Assembly (NCBI GenBank): GCA_045601285.1
Contig: JAZRZJ010000057.1
Coordinates: forward strand, 1 to 49,344
Direction of reading: 5' to 3'
DNA: 49,344 nt
Source: F23-B02 sp045601285
GTDB taxonomy: Bacteria; Bacillota; Clostridia; Oscillospirales; Oscillospiraceae
The translations under genes were made by a program, and so were the position numbers. Positions within the stretch are counted from its first letter, which is position 1. Each line of letters starts with the position of its first letter. Under the pieces are notes generated by a model. The model had not been told where the DNA came from. It saw only the letters and a list, made by a program, of their open reading frames with translations, and ran no database searches. Positions 23,909-32,687 of this stretch are shown piece after piece.

Positions 23909-26863
23909 TTATATGCCATAGTCTGCGCGGCGGATAAGCTCGAGCTGAAGCTCCTTGTTAAGACCTGTGAAGTAGGCGTTATAACCCGAAATTCTTACCA
24001 TAAGGTCGCGGTAGGCATCGGGATTTGCCATTGCCGCGCGCATGGTGTCGCTGGACACAACATTGAACTGCATCTGCATGCCACCGAGAGTGGAATAAGC
24101 CTTGGCGTAGGAGGTCAGGTGCTCAACTGTCTCTTCGTGGGTATCCTTGGGTGAGGGATTTACCTTGACGTTGAAGGCGATGTTGTTGTTCATGCTGGTT
24201 GGCTCAAGACGGGTTACGTCCTTGATGTTGTCCAGAAGGCTCTTGGAGGCGTTTGCTTCGGGGGTGAGGCCCGGAGTGAACGGAAGTCCTGCAAGACGTC
24301 CCGAAGGAAGCGCGCCTGCCAGAGTGCCGAAGGCGACGTGGTTGGACATGCTCCAGAAGCCTGAGGTGTAGTGACCGCCGCGGAAGTTCAGATGCTCCCA
24401 GAAACAGTCCTTCATGAACTTGGTTACACGGTTTGCCATGGCGACTGCCTCATCGCTGTTGCCGCCGAAGCGGGGAACCTCGGTGAGAATGCGGCTGCGC
24501 ATGACATCGAAGCCTTCAAAGTTTGCCTTGACTGCGTCAACCATTTCGCGCAGAGAGTAAGCCTTCTGCTCGTAGACCAGAGTCTTGATTGCCATGAGGG
24601 AGTCAACAATATCCGCAAGACCGATGCAGGCGGTGCCGGAGGAATTGTACTTCGCGCCGCCCTTGGTGCAGTCAATGCCCTTTTCTGTGCAGCCTTCAAT
24701 CATGGTGGACATGAACGGGGTGGGACGGATTACGGAGTGAGCCTCGCCAAGGAGGTTATTGTATTCACAGGCAAGGTCAGCCAGATTTGCAAGCTGTACG
24801 CAGAAGGCGTCAAAAAACTTATCGAAGGTGTCAAAGTCCTCGACTTCGCCTGTCCTGGGACCGAGCTCCCAGCGCATAAGGGGGTGGTAGCCGTTAAACA
24901 TGGCCATTTCAAGCGCCGCAACCATGTTGAACATCATGCAGTTGGTGTGACCGATATGTTTGCCGGAAATAGTGGGTTCAACACAGCCTGTCGCGGACCA
25001 GTCGTTGAGGTCACGCTGGTCATAGTGGTGGTCAACAAGAGATGCCATGACAACGGTGTCATTATGGATGGAGGGAGTGGAGGTTGTGTTGACGTTTACC
25101 TCGCACAGACGCTTGAGGTAAGTCATGCTGTTCTTATCGGAATTGTAGCGTGCGTTTATGTTGGGGTCGCGCATGCTCATCATTTCCGTAACCTTCAGGA
25201 AGACGTAGGTCATATCGTTGACCGCGTCCTCACCCTCGGGAGTGATGCCGCCGAGAGTGATTGCCTGGTCGGAGGAAGAACCGCCGAAGAGGTAGTTGCC
25301 TATATCGGGGATAATGGGCAGATGATCCTGGCAGTTGATGTAGAAGCAGCCCAGAAGCTCAAGAACATGCTTAATGTAGGCGTCCTTCTCTTCCTTGGTG
25401 CCGAGCTTTGCCATGTCAGCTTCGAAGTAGGGCTGGAGCCACTGGTCCATACGTCCGAAGGAGAAGCCCGCGTTGGTGCTTTCCATGTGAACACCGACCC
25501 AGTGAATCCAAATAGCGTTGACAGCCTCGTCCATGCTGCGTGCAGGGTATTCGGGAGCATGGGAAACCGCCTCGTAGATTACCCTCAGCTCTTCCTTGCG
25601 CTTGGGGTTTTTTTCAATATCCATGAGGCGCTTTGCTTCGGCGGCAAGGTGTTTTGCGTAGGCAATGACACCCTCACAGCAGTCAATCATGGAGTTGAGG
25701 TAATCGATCTTCTCCTGAGTGTTGCCTTCCTTGTCGCGCTCCTCCTCCACCTCGGCGATGATGCCGCGGAGTCCCTTCTTCAGAAGCTTGGGATAGTCGA
25801 GAATGGTGTGGGACAGTGCAACGGTTTTCCACATGAAGATTGCCGCCCAGCGCTCGTCGAGCTGTTGGCACTTTGGTTCATTATAGTTATCGCGGACGTA
25901 CTCGCGGAAGTTGCGGTGGGTCCAGTAGGGGAAAACGTCGCTGTTCAGGCGCTTGATTTCCTCCTCGGAGAGAGGTCCGTAGGCGTTGAGCATACGGTCC
26001 TGAACCGTGAGAAGCTCGCCCCAGAAAATGAGACCTACACCGTCGGGATAAATGGGAACGCCGATGGTCTTGGTGGTGGTTGTACCCGCAATAAGATTTC
26101 CCTCGCGGATAATGGGCTTACGGTTTTCCATCAGGTAGCGGAACGCCTTGCCCTGACGGACCTCGGGAACCCAGGGAGTGCCGTCGGGCTTTGTTTCAAA
26201 GCCGTTGGCGCGGAAGAAGTCCGTAAGTATTCCCGCACGCTCGGTGCATACCTCGGGAGTGCCCTTGTGGTGGTATTCAAGATACTTTTCAAGGCGGGGG
26301 AAGTCCTCGATTGCGTAGTCCGTGAGGTAGGGGTCGTCCTGCAGGCACTTTACGCCAGCGTCAACTGCATCTGCCTTCATAAACTCCTTGCGGGGACGCT
26401 TGGTTTCCGAAGCAACAACGTCGGACATGGCCTTGCCGAATTCGTCGCGCTCAGCTTTCTGAGCCTTCATCTGCTTGATCTGCTTATTCTTCATCATGAC
26501 AGACAGAAGCAGGTTGAAGTATTCGAGATAGGACATACTGCCGCTGGAGGACATCTTGTTTTTAAGCATGAGGTTAAGAACCTCGTTGGGAGGCAGGGTT
26601 GCAAGCTGAGCCATGACGGAGGTATCCTGCAGGGTGAGAAGAGTGTCAACGTTCTCGATGCTGCTCTTAACCTTTGCCTTGCCGTCTTTAAAGCGGATGC
26701 TCTGCTTGACGGTTCCGTCCTCGGTGGTGAGACCGATGGAAAAATTCATCCAGCCGTCAACGGTTTTGAGGTATTCCTTTTTGCTCTTTAAGTGGCTGAA
26801 CATGAAGCCCATACCTCTCAGGACTACATTTGCCAGCGCATTTGCTACTAAGCCTTTTTTCAT
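23909..26863 (-). CDS. Glycyl radical enzyme with N-terminal SCP2-like domain
   Basis: At 984 residues this is longer than typical glycyl radical enzymes (about 750-850). Residues about 165-840 form the PFL-type barrel with the thiyl cysteine in SATGCVEP (Cys627, general-base Glu629), the eliminase-type arrangement rather than the Cys-Cys of pyruvate formate-lyase. The C-terminal radical loop is VRISGYNAYFTGL with Gly960. The extra N-terminus (about 20-135: WMNFSIGL, KQSIRFKDGKAKV, DTLLTLQDTSVMAQLATL, then SMSYLEYFNLLL) has the length and pattern of an SCP2 lipid-binding domain. The ATG follows GGAGAAAAAG, and the activase gene ends 12 bases upstream. The substrate is unknown. The Cys-x-Glu site suggests elimination or another radical chemistry, and the SCP2-like part hints at a hydrophobic substrate or partner; both are inferences. 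Confidence 0.9.
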   Translation of the reverse strand: MKKGLVANALANVVLRGMGFMFSHLKSKKEYLKTVDGWMNFSIGLTTEDGTVKQSIRFKDGKAKVKSSIENVDTLLTLQDTSVMAQLATLPPNEVLNLMLKNKMSSSGSMSYLEYFNLLLSVMMKNKQIKQMKAQKAERDEFGKAMSDVVASETKRPRKEFMKADAVDAGVKCLQDDPYLTDYAIEDFPRLEKYLEYHHKGTPEVCTERAGILTDFFRANGFETKPDGTPWVPEVRQGKAFRYLMENRKPIIREGNLIAGTTTTKTIGVPIYPDGVGLIFWGELLTVQDRMLNAYGPLSEEEIKRLNSDVFPYWTHRNFREYVRDNYNEPKCQQLDERWAAIFMWKTVALSHTILDYPKLLKKGLRGIIAEVEEERDKEGNTQEKIDYLNSMIDCCEGVIAYAKHLAAEAKRLMDIEKNPKRKEELRVIYEAVSHAPEYPARSMDEAVNAIWIHWVGVHMESTNAGFSFGRMDQWLQPYFEADMAKLGTKEEKDAYIKHVLELLGCFYINCQDHLPIIPDIGNYLFGGSSSDQAITLGGITPEGEDAVNDMTYVFLKVTEMMSMRDPNINARYNSDKNSMTYLKRLCEVNVNTTSTPSIHNDTVVMASLVDHHYDQRDLNDWSATGCVEPTISGKHIGHTNCMMFNMVAALEMAMFNGYHPLMRWELGPRTGEVEDFDTFDKFFDAFCVQLANLADLACEYNNLLGEAHSVIRPTPFMSTMIEGCTEKGIDCTKGGAKYNSSGTACIGLADIVDSLMAIKTLVYEQKAYSLREMVDAVKANFEGFDVMRSRILTEVPRFGGNSDEAVAMANRVTKFMKDCFWEHLNFRGGHYTSGFWSMSNHVAFGTLAGALPSGRLAGLPFTPGLTPEANASKSLLDNIKDVTRLEPTSMNNNIAFNVKVNPSPKDTHEETVEHLTSYAKAYSTLGGMQMQFNVVSSDTMRAAMANPDAYRDLMVRISGYNAYFTGLNKELQLELIRRADYGI

Positions 26864-26875
26864 TGCTTTTTCTCC

Positions 26876-27787
26876 TTAACAGTCTATATTCCGTTTTTTA
26901 AAGAACTCTTTTGCGTGCTCCACCTGCTCCTTTGACTGCCAGCTTTTCGCCTCCTGCAGCTCGGGATTGAGCTCAATTCCCAGCTTGTCGTTTTTCGGAT
27001 ACCAGGTGGGATTGTAGGGCAGCAGATCCGTTTTTGTGACGCCGCAGGAGGCCATATACTCCGCAATGGCGTCAAGATTTTCGTCCGTGTCGGTTATGTT
27101 GGGAATAAGGGGAACGCGGGGCATGATGTTATATCCGAACTTTTCTCTTTCCGCATACATTCTGCGGAAGTTTTCAAGGATTTTGTCGTTATACACTCCG
27201 CAGTACTTTTTGTGCATTTCGCGGTCATAAATCTTTATGTCGCAGTAGATATCGCTTATGTACGGCAGAAGGTATTTTTCAGCCTTGTTATAATCAAAAT
27301 ACCCGCAGGTTTCAATCAGCACTCTTACTCCGTTTTCGTGCAGCTTTTTTGCCAGCTCTCCTACCCATTCAGTGCAAAGCGTTGCCTCGCCGCCGGAGAG
27401 GGTTACTCCGCCGCCGGAGATATCGTAAAACGGCTTGTCGGAAAGAAGTTTTTTGAGCAGCTCCTCCTGAGTCATTTCATTGCCGACTTTTGTGATTGCT
27501 TTTGCAGGGCAGACTTCAACACACTCAAAGCAGAGATTGCATCTTTCTCTGTCCACAAATGTGGGATTCATGGGACTGACGGCACTCATTGAGCACTTTT
27601 TCACGCAGGTTCCGCATCCAATGCAGGCTTCCCTGTCGTATGAGATTTCCGTATTCACACGCTTGCTTTCGGGATTATGGCACCATATACAGCTCAAAGG
27701 GCAACCCTTAAAGAAAACCACGGATCGAATCCCCGGTCCATCGTCGAGGGAGTTGCCTTTTATTTCGAGAACAAGTGGAGTTTTCAT
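26876..27787 (-). CDS. Glycyl radical enzyme activase (radical SAM)
   Basis: The 303-residue product has the radical SAM motif of activases, FFKGCPLSCIWCHNPES (CxxxCxxC near residues 29-36), then two ferredoxin-type clusters (CIGCGTCVKKC and CNLCFECVEVC). This is the layout of activases for non-PFL glycyl radical enzymes. SGGGVTLSGGEATLC supports SAM binding. It cleaves S-adenosylmethionine to place the glycyl radical on the enzyme encoded 12 bases downstream. The start at 27787 has AAGG 7 bases upstream. The gene is first in the operon, after a recognisable promoter. Confidence 0.93.
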   Translation of the reverse strand: MKTPLVLEIKGNSLDDGPGIRSVVFFKGCPLSCIWCHNPESKRVNTEISYDREACIGCGTCVKKCSMSAVSPMNPTFVDRERCNLCFECVEVCPAKAITKVGNEMTQEELLKKLLSDKPFYDISGGGVTLSGGEATLCTEWVGELAKKLHENGVRVLIETCGYFDYNKAEKYLLPYISDIYCDIKIYDREMHKKYCGVYNDKILENFRRMYAEREKFGYNIMPRVPLIPNITDTDENLDAIAEYMASCGVTKTDLLPYNPTWYPKNDKLGIELNPELQEAKSWQSKEQVEHAKEFFKKRNIDC

Positions 27788-27841
27788 CTGATACCTTCTG
27801 CTGCAAAGAATTTTTAGATTTCGGCATAATATTACATTAAA

Positions 27842-27870
27842 AATTTAACATTCTTACTCTTTTATGTCAA
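27842..27870 (-). promoter_or_regulatory. Promoter of the glycyl radical operon
   Basis: On the minus strand TTGACA (27865-27870), a 17-base spacer and TAAATT (27842-27847). No clear operator palindrome or riboswitch is visible between it and the activase start. Confidence 0.65.
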
Positions 27871-27879
27871 TAAGCTAAT

Positions 27880-28200
27880 TTGCTATCTTTTCTATATTAT
27901 ATTATATAATGAAAAACTGTATGGGCATGTTTGACAGGGGATTGATTATCCACGCTTAAGACATTGGAGCGAAGCGGATAACAGCGCCTCAAGCATTAAA
28001 ACAGAATGCAGTTTAATGGAACAAACAGACCAAGCATCAGACTTTTGAAGCCTGTGAAGTGTGGTCTCTGTTTTTAGTATTATTATGCGTATGAAAACCG
28101 TAGTAGTGAAAAGACAGCCATAGCTTTCGTTAGCTGACAATAGCTGCATTGCCCGTTATACCTCTCAGCTGCCGTGATTTCCTGCAGCTTCAGTCAATTT
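27880..28200. other. Intergenic region with no recognised gene
   Basis: Between the glycyl radical operon and the pheS leader the sequence is AT-rich at the left, then mixed. A 37-codon plus-strand open stretch (about 27940-28047: DYPRLRHWSEADNS, then LMEQTDQASDF) and a minus-strand frame (27946-28149) are both present, but neither has a ribosome binding site. I see no supported function. Confidence 0.4.
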
Positions 28201-28204
28201 TTAC

Positions 28205-28248
28205 TTGACTTTTACTTCTTTGTAGGCTATAAATTTTATTGTTATAAT
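28205..28248 (+). promoter_or_regulatory. Promoter(s) of the pheST leader
   Basis: TTGACT (28205-28210), 17 bases, TATAAA (28228-28233) is a good promoter. A second overlapping option uses TTGTAG (28220-28225), 17 bases, TATAAT (28243-28248). Either starts just before the T-box leader. Confidence 0.7.
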
Positions 28249-28254
28249 GTACGG

Positions 28255-28466
28255 CAATGATTGGGAAGATAACGCAGCTTTGTCAGACAGAGAATGGCGG
28301 TCACCGGCTGTAAGCCGCCTGTGAGAAAAGCGTTTAGTTCGCCCATGAGCTCCGGTTAATCACCGGCGGAGACCTCCGTTACGGGCAAAGAGCGTGAGGA
28401 AACTCAAATTTGGGTGGTACCGCGGAAGAGCAGTCTTTCGTCCCTTTCAGGACGGAAGACTTTTTT
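28255..28466 (+). promoter_or_regulatory. T-box leader upstream of pheS
   Basis: The leader contains the T-box core GGGTGGTACCGCGG (28412-28425), which pairs with an uncharged tRNA CCA end, followed by the terminator AGTCTTTCGTCC/GGACGGAAGACT and a T run (28432-28466). Upstream, a GC-rich stem-loop (GGCGG-TCACCGGCTGTAAG-CCGCC region) fits stem I. A UUC triplet at 28338-28340 is a candidate specifier for tRNA-Phe, in keeping with the downstream pheST genes. Low charged tRNA-Phe would favour antitermination. Confidence 0.88.
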
Positions 28467-28582
28467 GTTTTTCTGAAAAGTCTTTCAGCCTTTTCAGAAA
28501 AACAAAAAAGCCGCCAAAGCTATGCAAATAGAATTTGCACAGCTTATAGAAAAAACAAGTTTTTTCGTGGCGGCGATTCAAT
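28467..28582. repeat. Palindromic insert between T-box terminator and pheS
   Basis: Two structures follow the T-box terminator. GTTTTTCTGAAAAG pairs perfectly with CTTTTCAGAAAAAC (28467-28503). Then GCCGCCA (28510-28516) pairs with TGGCGGC (28568-28574) and encloses two smaller hairpins (AAGCT-TGCAAAT with ATTTGCA-AGCTT, and AAAAAACAAGTTTTTT), giving a three-way junction. Read on the minus strand this second structure ends in a T run like a terminator. It is not part of a normal T-box and looks like an inserted small element. Confidence 0.6.
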
Positions 28583-28697
28583 TTGAGGCGGGCCTTACCC
28601 CCTCAAGCTCCCCCGCTACTCTATTGTCTTTCTGCTGATAATGCAGTTTTGACGACCAATATTGTTATTATAAATTTATTTATAGAGGAGAAATCAC

Positions 28698-29723
28698 ATG
28701 AAAGCACTAATGCAGGAGCTGAGAGAAAATGCTCTGAATGCCATCGGCTCTGCCGACGGCATGGAGGCGCTTGAAGCTCTCAGAGTAAAGTATCTGGGCA
28801 AAAAGGGCGAGCTTACCGCAATTCTCAAGCAGATGGGCAAGCTTTCCGCCGAGGAGCGCCCCGTAATGGGTCAGCTTGCAAACCAGATAAGAGCAGAAAT
28901 CGAGCAGGTCATTGATTCAACACGCAAAAATCTCGAAGCAAAGGCTCTCGAGAAGAGACTTGAGGACGAGACTCTTGACGTAACCATTCCCGGCGAGGCT
29001 CTGCGCATGGGTCACAAGCACCCCATGTACATGGCGCTTGACGAGATTAAGGATATTTTCGTAGGCATGGGCTTTACCGTACTCGACGGTCCCGAGGTAG
29101 AGCTTGCAACCTACAACTTCGATAAGCTCAACGCCGAGGAGGGTCACCCCTCACGTGACTGGAGCGACACCTTCTATTTCACCGAGGACAGCAGCATCAT
29201 GCTCCGCAGCCAGACAAGTCCCATGCAGGTACGCGCTATGGAAAGCATGGCTCTGCCTATCCGCATCGTTGCACCGGGCAGAGTTTACCGCAAGGACGAG
29301 GTTGACGCAACTCATTCCCCCATGTTCCATCAGATCGAGGGCATGGTCATCGACAAGGGCGTCACCATGGCAGACCTGAAGGGTACTCTCAATACCGTTA
29401 TGGAGCAGCTCTTCGGCGAAGGCACCGTAACCCGCTTCCGTCCCCACCACTTCCCCTTCACCGAGCCCTCCTGCGAGATGGACGTTCAGTGCCACAAGTG
29501 CGGCGGCAAGGGCTGCCCCACCTGCAAGGGCGAGGGCTGGATCGAGGTTCTCGGCGCAGGCATGGTTCACCCCAAGGTGCTTGAGATGAGCGGCATTGAC
29601 AGCGAAGAGTACACGGGCTGGGCCTTCGGCATGGGTCTTGAGCGTCTTGCAATGCGCCGCTTCAAGATCGCCGACCTTCGTCTTATTTTCGAGAACGACG
29701 TCCGCTTCCTTGAGCAGTTCTGA
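28698..29723 (+). CDS. pheS: Phenylalanine-tRNA ligase alpha subunit
   Basis: The 341-residue product has the class II core: motif 2 region (PIRIVAPGRVYRKDEVDATHSPMFHQIEG), FRPHHFPFTEPSCEMDVQC and motif 3 GMGLERLAMRRFKI. It also has a CHKCGGKGCPTCKGEGW zinc-type cluster seen in many clostridial PheS. It aminoacylates tRNA-Phe together with PheT. The ATG follows GAGGAG by about 8 bases. Transcription is under the T-box leader; pheT follows after 211 bases that contain two copies of a small repeat. Confidence 0.96.
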   Translation: MKALMQELRENALNAIGSADGMEALEALRVKYLGKKGELTAILKQMGKLSAEERPVMGQLANQIRAEIEQVIDSTRKNLEAKALEKRLEDETLDVTIPGEALRMGHKHPMYMALDEIKDIFVGMGFTVLDGPEVELATYNFDKLNAEEGHPSRDWSDTFYFTEDSSIMLRSQTSPMQVRAMESMALPIRIVAPGRVYRKDEVDATHSPMFHQIEGMVIDKGVTMADLKGTLNTVMEQLFGEGTVTRFRPHHFPFTEPSCEMDVQCHKCGGKGCPTCKGEGWIEVLGAGMVHPKVLEMSGIDSEEYTGWAFGMGLERLAMRRFKIADLRLIFENDVRFLEQF

Positions 29724-29731
29724 TAGATAAT

Positions 29732-29799
29732 GAGTATCCCCCAGTCAGCTCCGCTGACAGCCCCCTTTAGACAAGGGGGCCAACAAGGTAAAGGAGATT
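29732..29799 (+). repeat. 68-bp repeat between pheS and pheT, copy 1
   Basis: It contains GTCAGCTCCGCTGAC and an AGCCCCCTTT/AAGGGGGCC hairpin, and ends AAGGTAAAGGAGATT. It recurs at 29859-29926 with one mismatch. The first palindrome also occurs near 21023. Confidence 0.85.
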
Positions 29800-29858
29800 G
29801 TCCCCAATCTGAGCGATGTGGACACTTCTTCACCATTCACTATTACCTATAACTTCAA

Positions 29859-29926
29859 GAGTATCCCCCAGTCAGCTCCGCTGACAGCCCCCTTTAGGCA
29901 AGGGGGCCAACAAGGTAAAGGAGATT
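29859..29926 (+). repeat. 68-bp repeat between pheS and pheT, copy 2, supplying the pheT ribosome binding site
   Basis: Same as 29732-29799 with one base changed in the second hairpin. Its AAAGGAG 3' end is the only plausible ribosome binding site for pheT, about 11 bases before the ATG. Confidence 0.8.
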
Positions 29927-29934
29927 TAAATTAT

Positions 29935-32619
29935 ATGAATTTAAGCAGAAAATGGCTAAACGAATTTGTTGAAATAGATGTTTCCGATAAGGAATTTGCC
30001 GAGGCAATGACTCTGTCCGGCTCAAAGGTTGAAACCTTTGAGTACATGGGCGCTGAAATCGTAAACGTCAAGGTCGGCAAGGTGCTTTCCATGGAAAAGC
30101 ACCCCAACTCCGACCACATGTGGATTTGTCAGATTGACGTGGGTGAAGATGAGCCCGTTCAGATAGTGACGGGTGCATGGAATGTCCATGTTGGCGACTT
30201 TGTCCCCGCAGCCCTGCACAAATCCCTTCTCCCCGGCGGCAAGAAGATTGAAAAGGGCAAGCTCCGCGGTGAAGAATCCTTCGGTATGCTCTGCTCTCTG
30301 GGTGAGCTGGGACTTGACGAGCGCGACTTCCCCTATGCTGCAATCAAGGCCGCCGCACTTCTGAACAACTATCACCCCATAGACCCCGAAAAGCCCTCCA
30401 TTCCCTCCGACATCAAATCCGGCGACAAGGTGTTCGGTCCTGTCATTGCCGCTGAGGTAAAGGCAGCTTCCTACTCCTCCTGCTGCGGCTGGTGCATCAC
30501 TCTTGAGGGTGTGGAAAACTGCGTATGCACTCCCTGCCAGAACATTCATGCAGGCGACATGGTTGCCTACAACACCAAAAGCGGTACGATCTGCACTTTG
30601 GCTGACCTCCACGCAGAGCAGAAGGAATTTCCCAACTGCATTGAAGACGGCATTTTCATTCTGCACGAGGACGGCATCAAGGCAGGCGATGATATCCGTC
30701 ATGTAATCGGCGCAGACGATCATGTTGTTGAGTTTGAGATTACCCCCAACCGTCCCGACTGTCTTTCCGTCATCGGTCTTGCCCGCGAGGCAGCCGCCAC
30801 CTTTGACAAGCCACTCACTCTCCACGAGCCCGTGGTCAAGGGCGGTGCCGAAGGAAATCTTGAGGAGCTCCTCAAGGTTGAGGTTCCCGCAGAGGACCTT
30901 TGCCCCAGATATACCGCACGCATGGTGCGCAATGTAAAGATCGCTCCCTCTCCCAAGTGGATGCGCGAGCGTCTGCGCGCCATGGGAGTCCGTCCCATAA
31001 ACAACATAGTTGACATCACAAACTACGTCATGATGGAATACGGTCAGCCCATGCACGCCTTTGATTACCGCTATGTCAAGGGCGGCAGGATCATCGTCCG
31101 CCGTGCCGAAGAGGGCGAAGAGCTCACCACTCTCGACGGCAGCGTGAGAAAGCTCACCGCAAACCACCTCGTCATTGCCGATGACACCCGCGCTGTTGGT
31201 CTTGCGGGCATCATGGGCGGCGAGAACAGTGAAATCGTCGACGACACCGTTGACGTTGTGTTCGAGTCCGCAAACTTTGACGGCACCTGCATCCGCAAGG
31301 GCGCACTTGCTCTTGGTATGCGCACCGAAGCCTCCGCGAAGTTTGAAAAGGGTCTTGACCCCATGAACACTCTTCCCGCAGTAAACCGCGCCTGCGAGCT
31401 TGTTGAAATGCTTGGTGCAGGCGAGGTCGTGGACGGTGTAATCGACGTTGTGAGCTCTCTTCCCGAGCCCACGGTTCTGGCTCTGCGTCCCGACAAGGTC
31501 AACGCACTTCTCGGCACCGATGTTTCCGTTTCGGAAATGCAGGCAATTCTTAAGAAGCTCGACTTCGGCGTTGAGGGTGAGACCATCACCGTTCCCTCCT
31601 ACCGCGGCGACGTTCAGCACTACTCCGACCTTGCGGAAGAGGTTGCCCGTTTCCACGGCTACAACAACATTCCCTGCACTCTGGTGCACGGCGAGACAAC
31701 CCGCGGCGGCTACTCCGAAGCGCAGAAGCTTGAGCAGCAGCTTGGTGCGGCATGCCGTGCCGCAGGCTATGATGAGATAATCACCTACTCCTTCATCAGC
31801 CCCACCTACTATGATAAAATCCGCTGGGCAGCAGACGACAAGCGCCGTGAGAGCTTCAAAATTCTCAATCCTCTGGGCGAGGACACCTCCATCATGCGTA
31901 CCACCGTTCTCCCCTCCATGCTTGAGATTCTCACCCGCAACTATAATTACCGCAACAAAGAAGCCAAGCTCTATGAGCTGGGCCGCACCTATAAGCTGGG
32001 CGGCAAGGACGGCCTTGCAATTGAGGAAAAGGTGCTTTCTCTGGGCGCCTACGGCGGAAAGATGAATTTCTTCGCACTCAAGGGACTTGTGGAGGCAGTT
32101 CTTGAGGGCATTCGCGCAAAGGACGTTTCATTTGAGGCGTGCAGTGACAATCCCTCCTACCACCCCGGACGCTGTGCAAAGGTGTTCGCCGGCGAAAAGC
32201 TCATCGGCGTATTCGGTCAGATCCATCCTCTGTGCGCCGCAAACTACGGCGTTGACGCGGAGTTCTACTGCGCCGAGCTTTCCTTTGAGGCGCTCATGGC
32301 TGCCTGCGGAGAGGATCCCACCTACGTTCCCCTGCCCAAGTTCCCCGCAGTAAGCCGTGACATTGCACTTGTCTGCGATAAGGATATTCCCGTTGCAAGC
32401 CTCAGCAGGTGCATCATGGCAAACGGCGGCAAATATCTCAAGGGCTGTGAGCTCTTCGATATCTACACCGGCAGCCACATGGCACCCGGCAAGAAGTCCG
32501 TTGCCTTCTCCCTCACCATGAGAGCAGAGGACCAGACGCTCACCGATGAGCACGCGGAGGAGACCATGAAGGCAGTACTTGATGCTCTCAAGGAGCACTT
32601 CGGGGCTGTTATCAGATAA
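29935..32619 (+). CDS. pheT: Phenylalanine-tRNA ligase beta subunit with Cys-rich insertion
   Basis: The true start is ATG 29935 (MNLSRKWLNEFVEI); the frame upstream runs through repeats. The product is 894 aa, about 100 longer than usual. The EMAP-type tRNA-binding domain occupies about 40-132, the B3/B4 editing region includes FEITPNRPDCLSVIGLAREAA, then B5, the catalytic-like core and the C-terminal FDX-ACB anticodon-binding domain. Residues about 134-234 are an insertion not found in standard PheT between ELGLDERDFP and IEDGIFIL. It contains Cys183, 184, 187, 196, 198 and 201 (CCGWC and CVCTPC) and may bind metal. It partners PheS. Confidence 0.95.
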   Translation: MNLSRKWLNEFVEIDVSDKEFAEAMTLSGSKVETFEYMGAEIVNVKVGKVLSMEKHPNSDHMWICQIDVGEDEPVQIVTGAWNVHVGDFVPAALHKSLLPGGKKIEKGKLRGEESFGMLCSLGELGLDERDFPYAAIKAAALLNNYHPIDPEKPSIPSDIKSGDKVFGPVIAAEVKAASYSSCCGWCITLEGVENCVCTPCQNIHAGDMVAYNTKSGTICTLADLHAEQKEFPNCIEDGIFILHEDGIKAGDDIRHVIGADDHVVEFEITPNRPDCLSVIGLAREAAATFDKPLTLHEPVVKGGAEGNLEELLKVEVPAEDLCPRYTARMVRNVKIAPSPKWMRERLRAMGVRPINNIVDITNYVMMEYGQPMHAFDYRYVKGGRIIVRRAEEGEELTTLDGSVRKLTANHLVIADDTRAVGLAGIMGGENSEIVDDTVDVVFESANFDGTCIRKGALALGMRTEASAKFEKGLDPMNTLPAVNRACELVEMLGAGEVVDGVIDVVSSLPEPTVLALRPDKVNALLGTDVSVSEMQAILKKLDFGVEGETITVPSYRGDVQHYSDLAEEVARFHGYNNIPCTLVHGETTRGGYSEAQKLEQQLGAACRAAGYDEIITYSFISPTYYDKIRWAADDKRRESFKILNPLGEDTSIMRTTVLPSMLEILTRNYNYRNKEAKLYELGRTYKLGGKDGLAIEEKVLSLGAYGGKMNFFALKGLVEAVLEGIRAKDVSFEACSDNPSYHPGRCAKVFAGEKLIGVFGQIHPLCAANYGVDAEFYCAELSFEALMAACGEDPTYVPLPKFPAVSRDIALVCDKDIPVASLSRCIMANGGKYLKGCELFDIYTGSHMAPGKKSVAFSLTMRAEDQTLTDEHAEETMKAVLDALKEHFGAVIR

Positions 32620-32637
32620 AATATCCAAAAAAGCATT

Positions 32638-32667
32638 CCACACTGTCCGTTCAATCGGACAGTGTGG
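32638..32667. terminator. Hairpin after pheT
   Basis: CCACACTGTCCG pairs perfectly with CGGACAGTGTGG around six bases, 18 bases after the pheT stop. The T run on the plus strand is weak, but the stem is strong. It probably ends or processes the pheST transcript. Confidence 0.65.
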
Positions 32668-32687
32668 AGATTTCGCATTATAGATAC

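Noticed and set aside
24371..26791. 806-codon open frame on the plus strand
   Set aside because: It lies entirely antisense to the glycyl radical enzyme, has no ribosome binding site, and arises from GC-biased third positions of the real gene.
30022..31689. 555-codon open frame on the minus strand
   Set aside because: Antisense shadow of pheT; pheT motifs are unambiguous.
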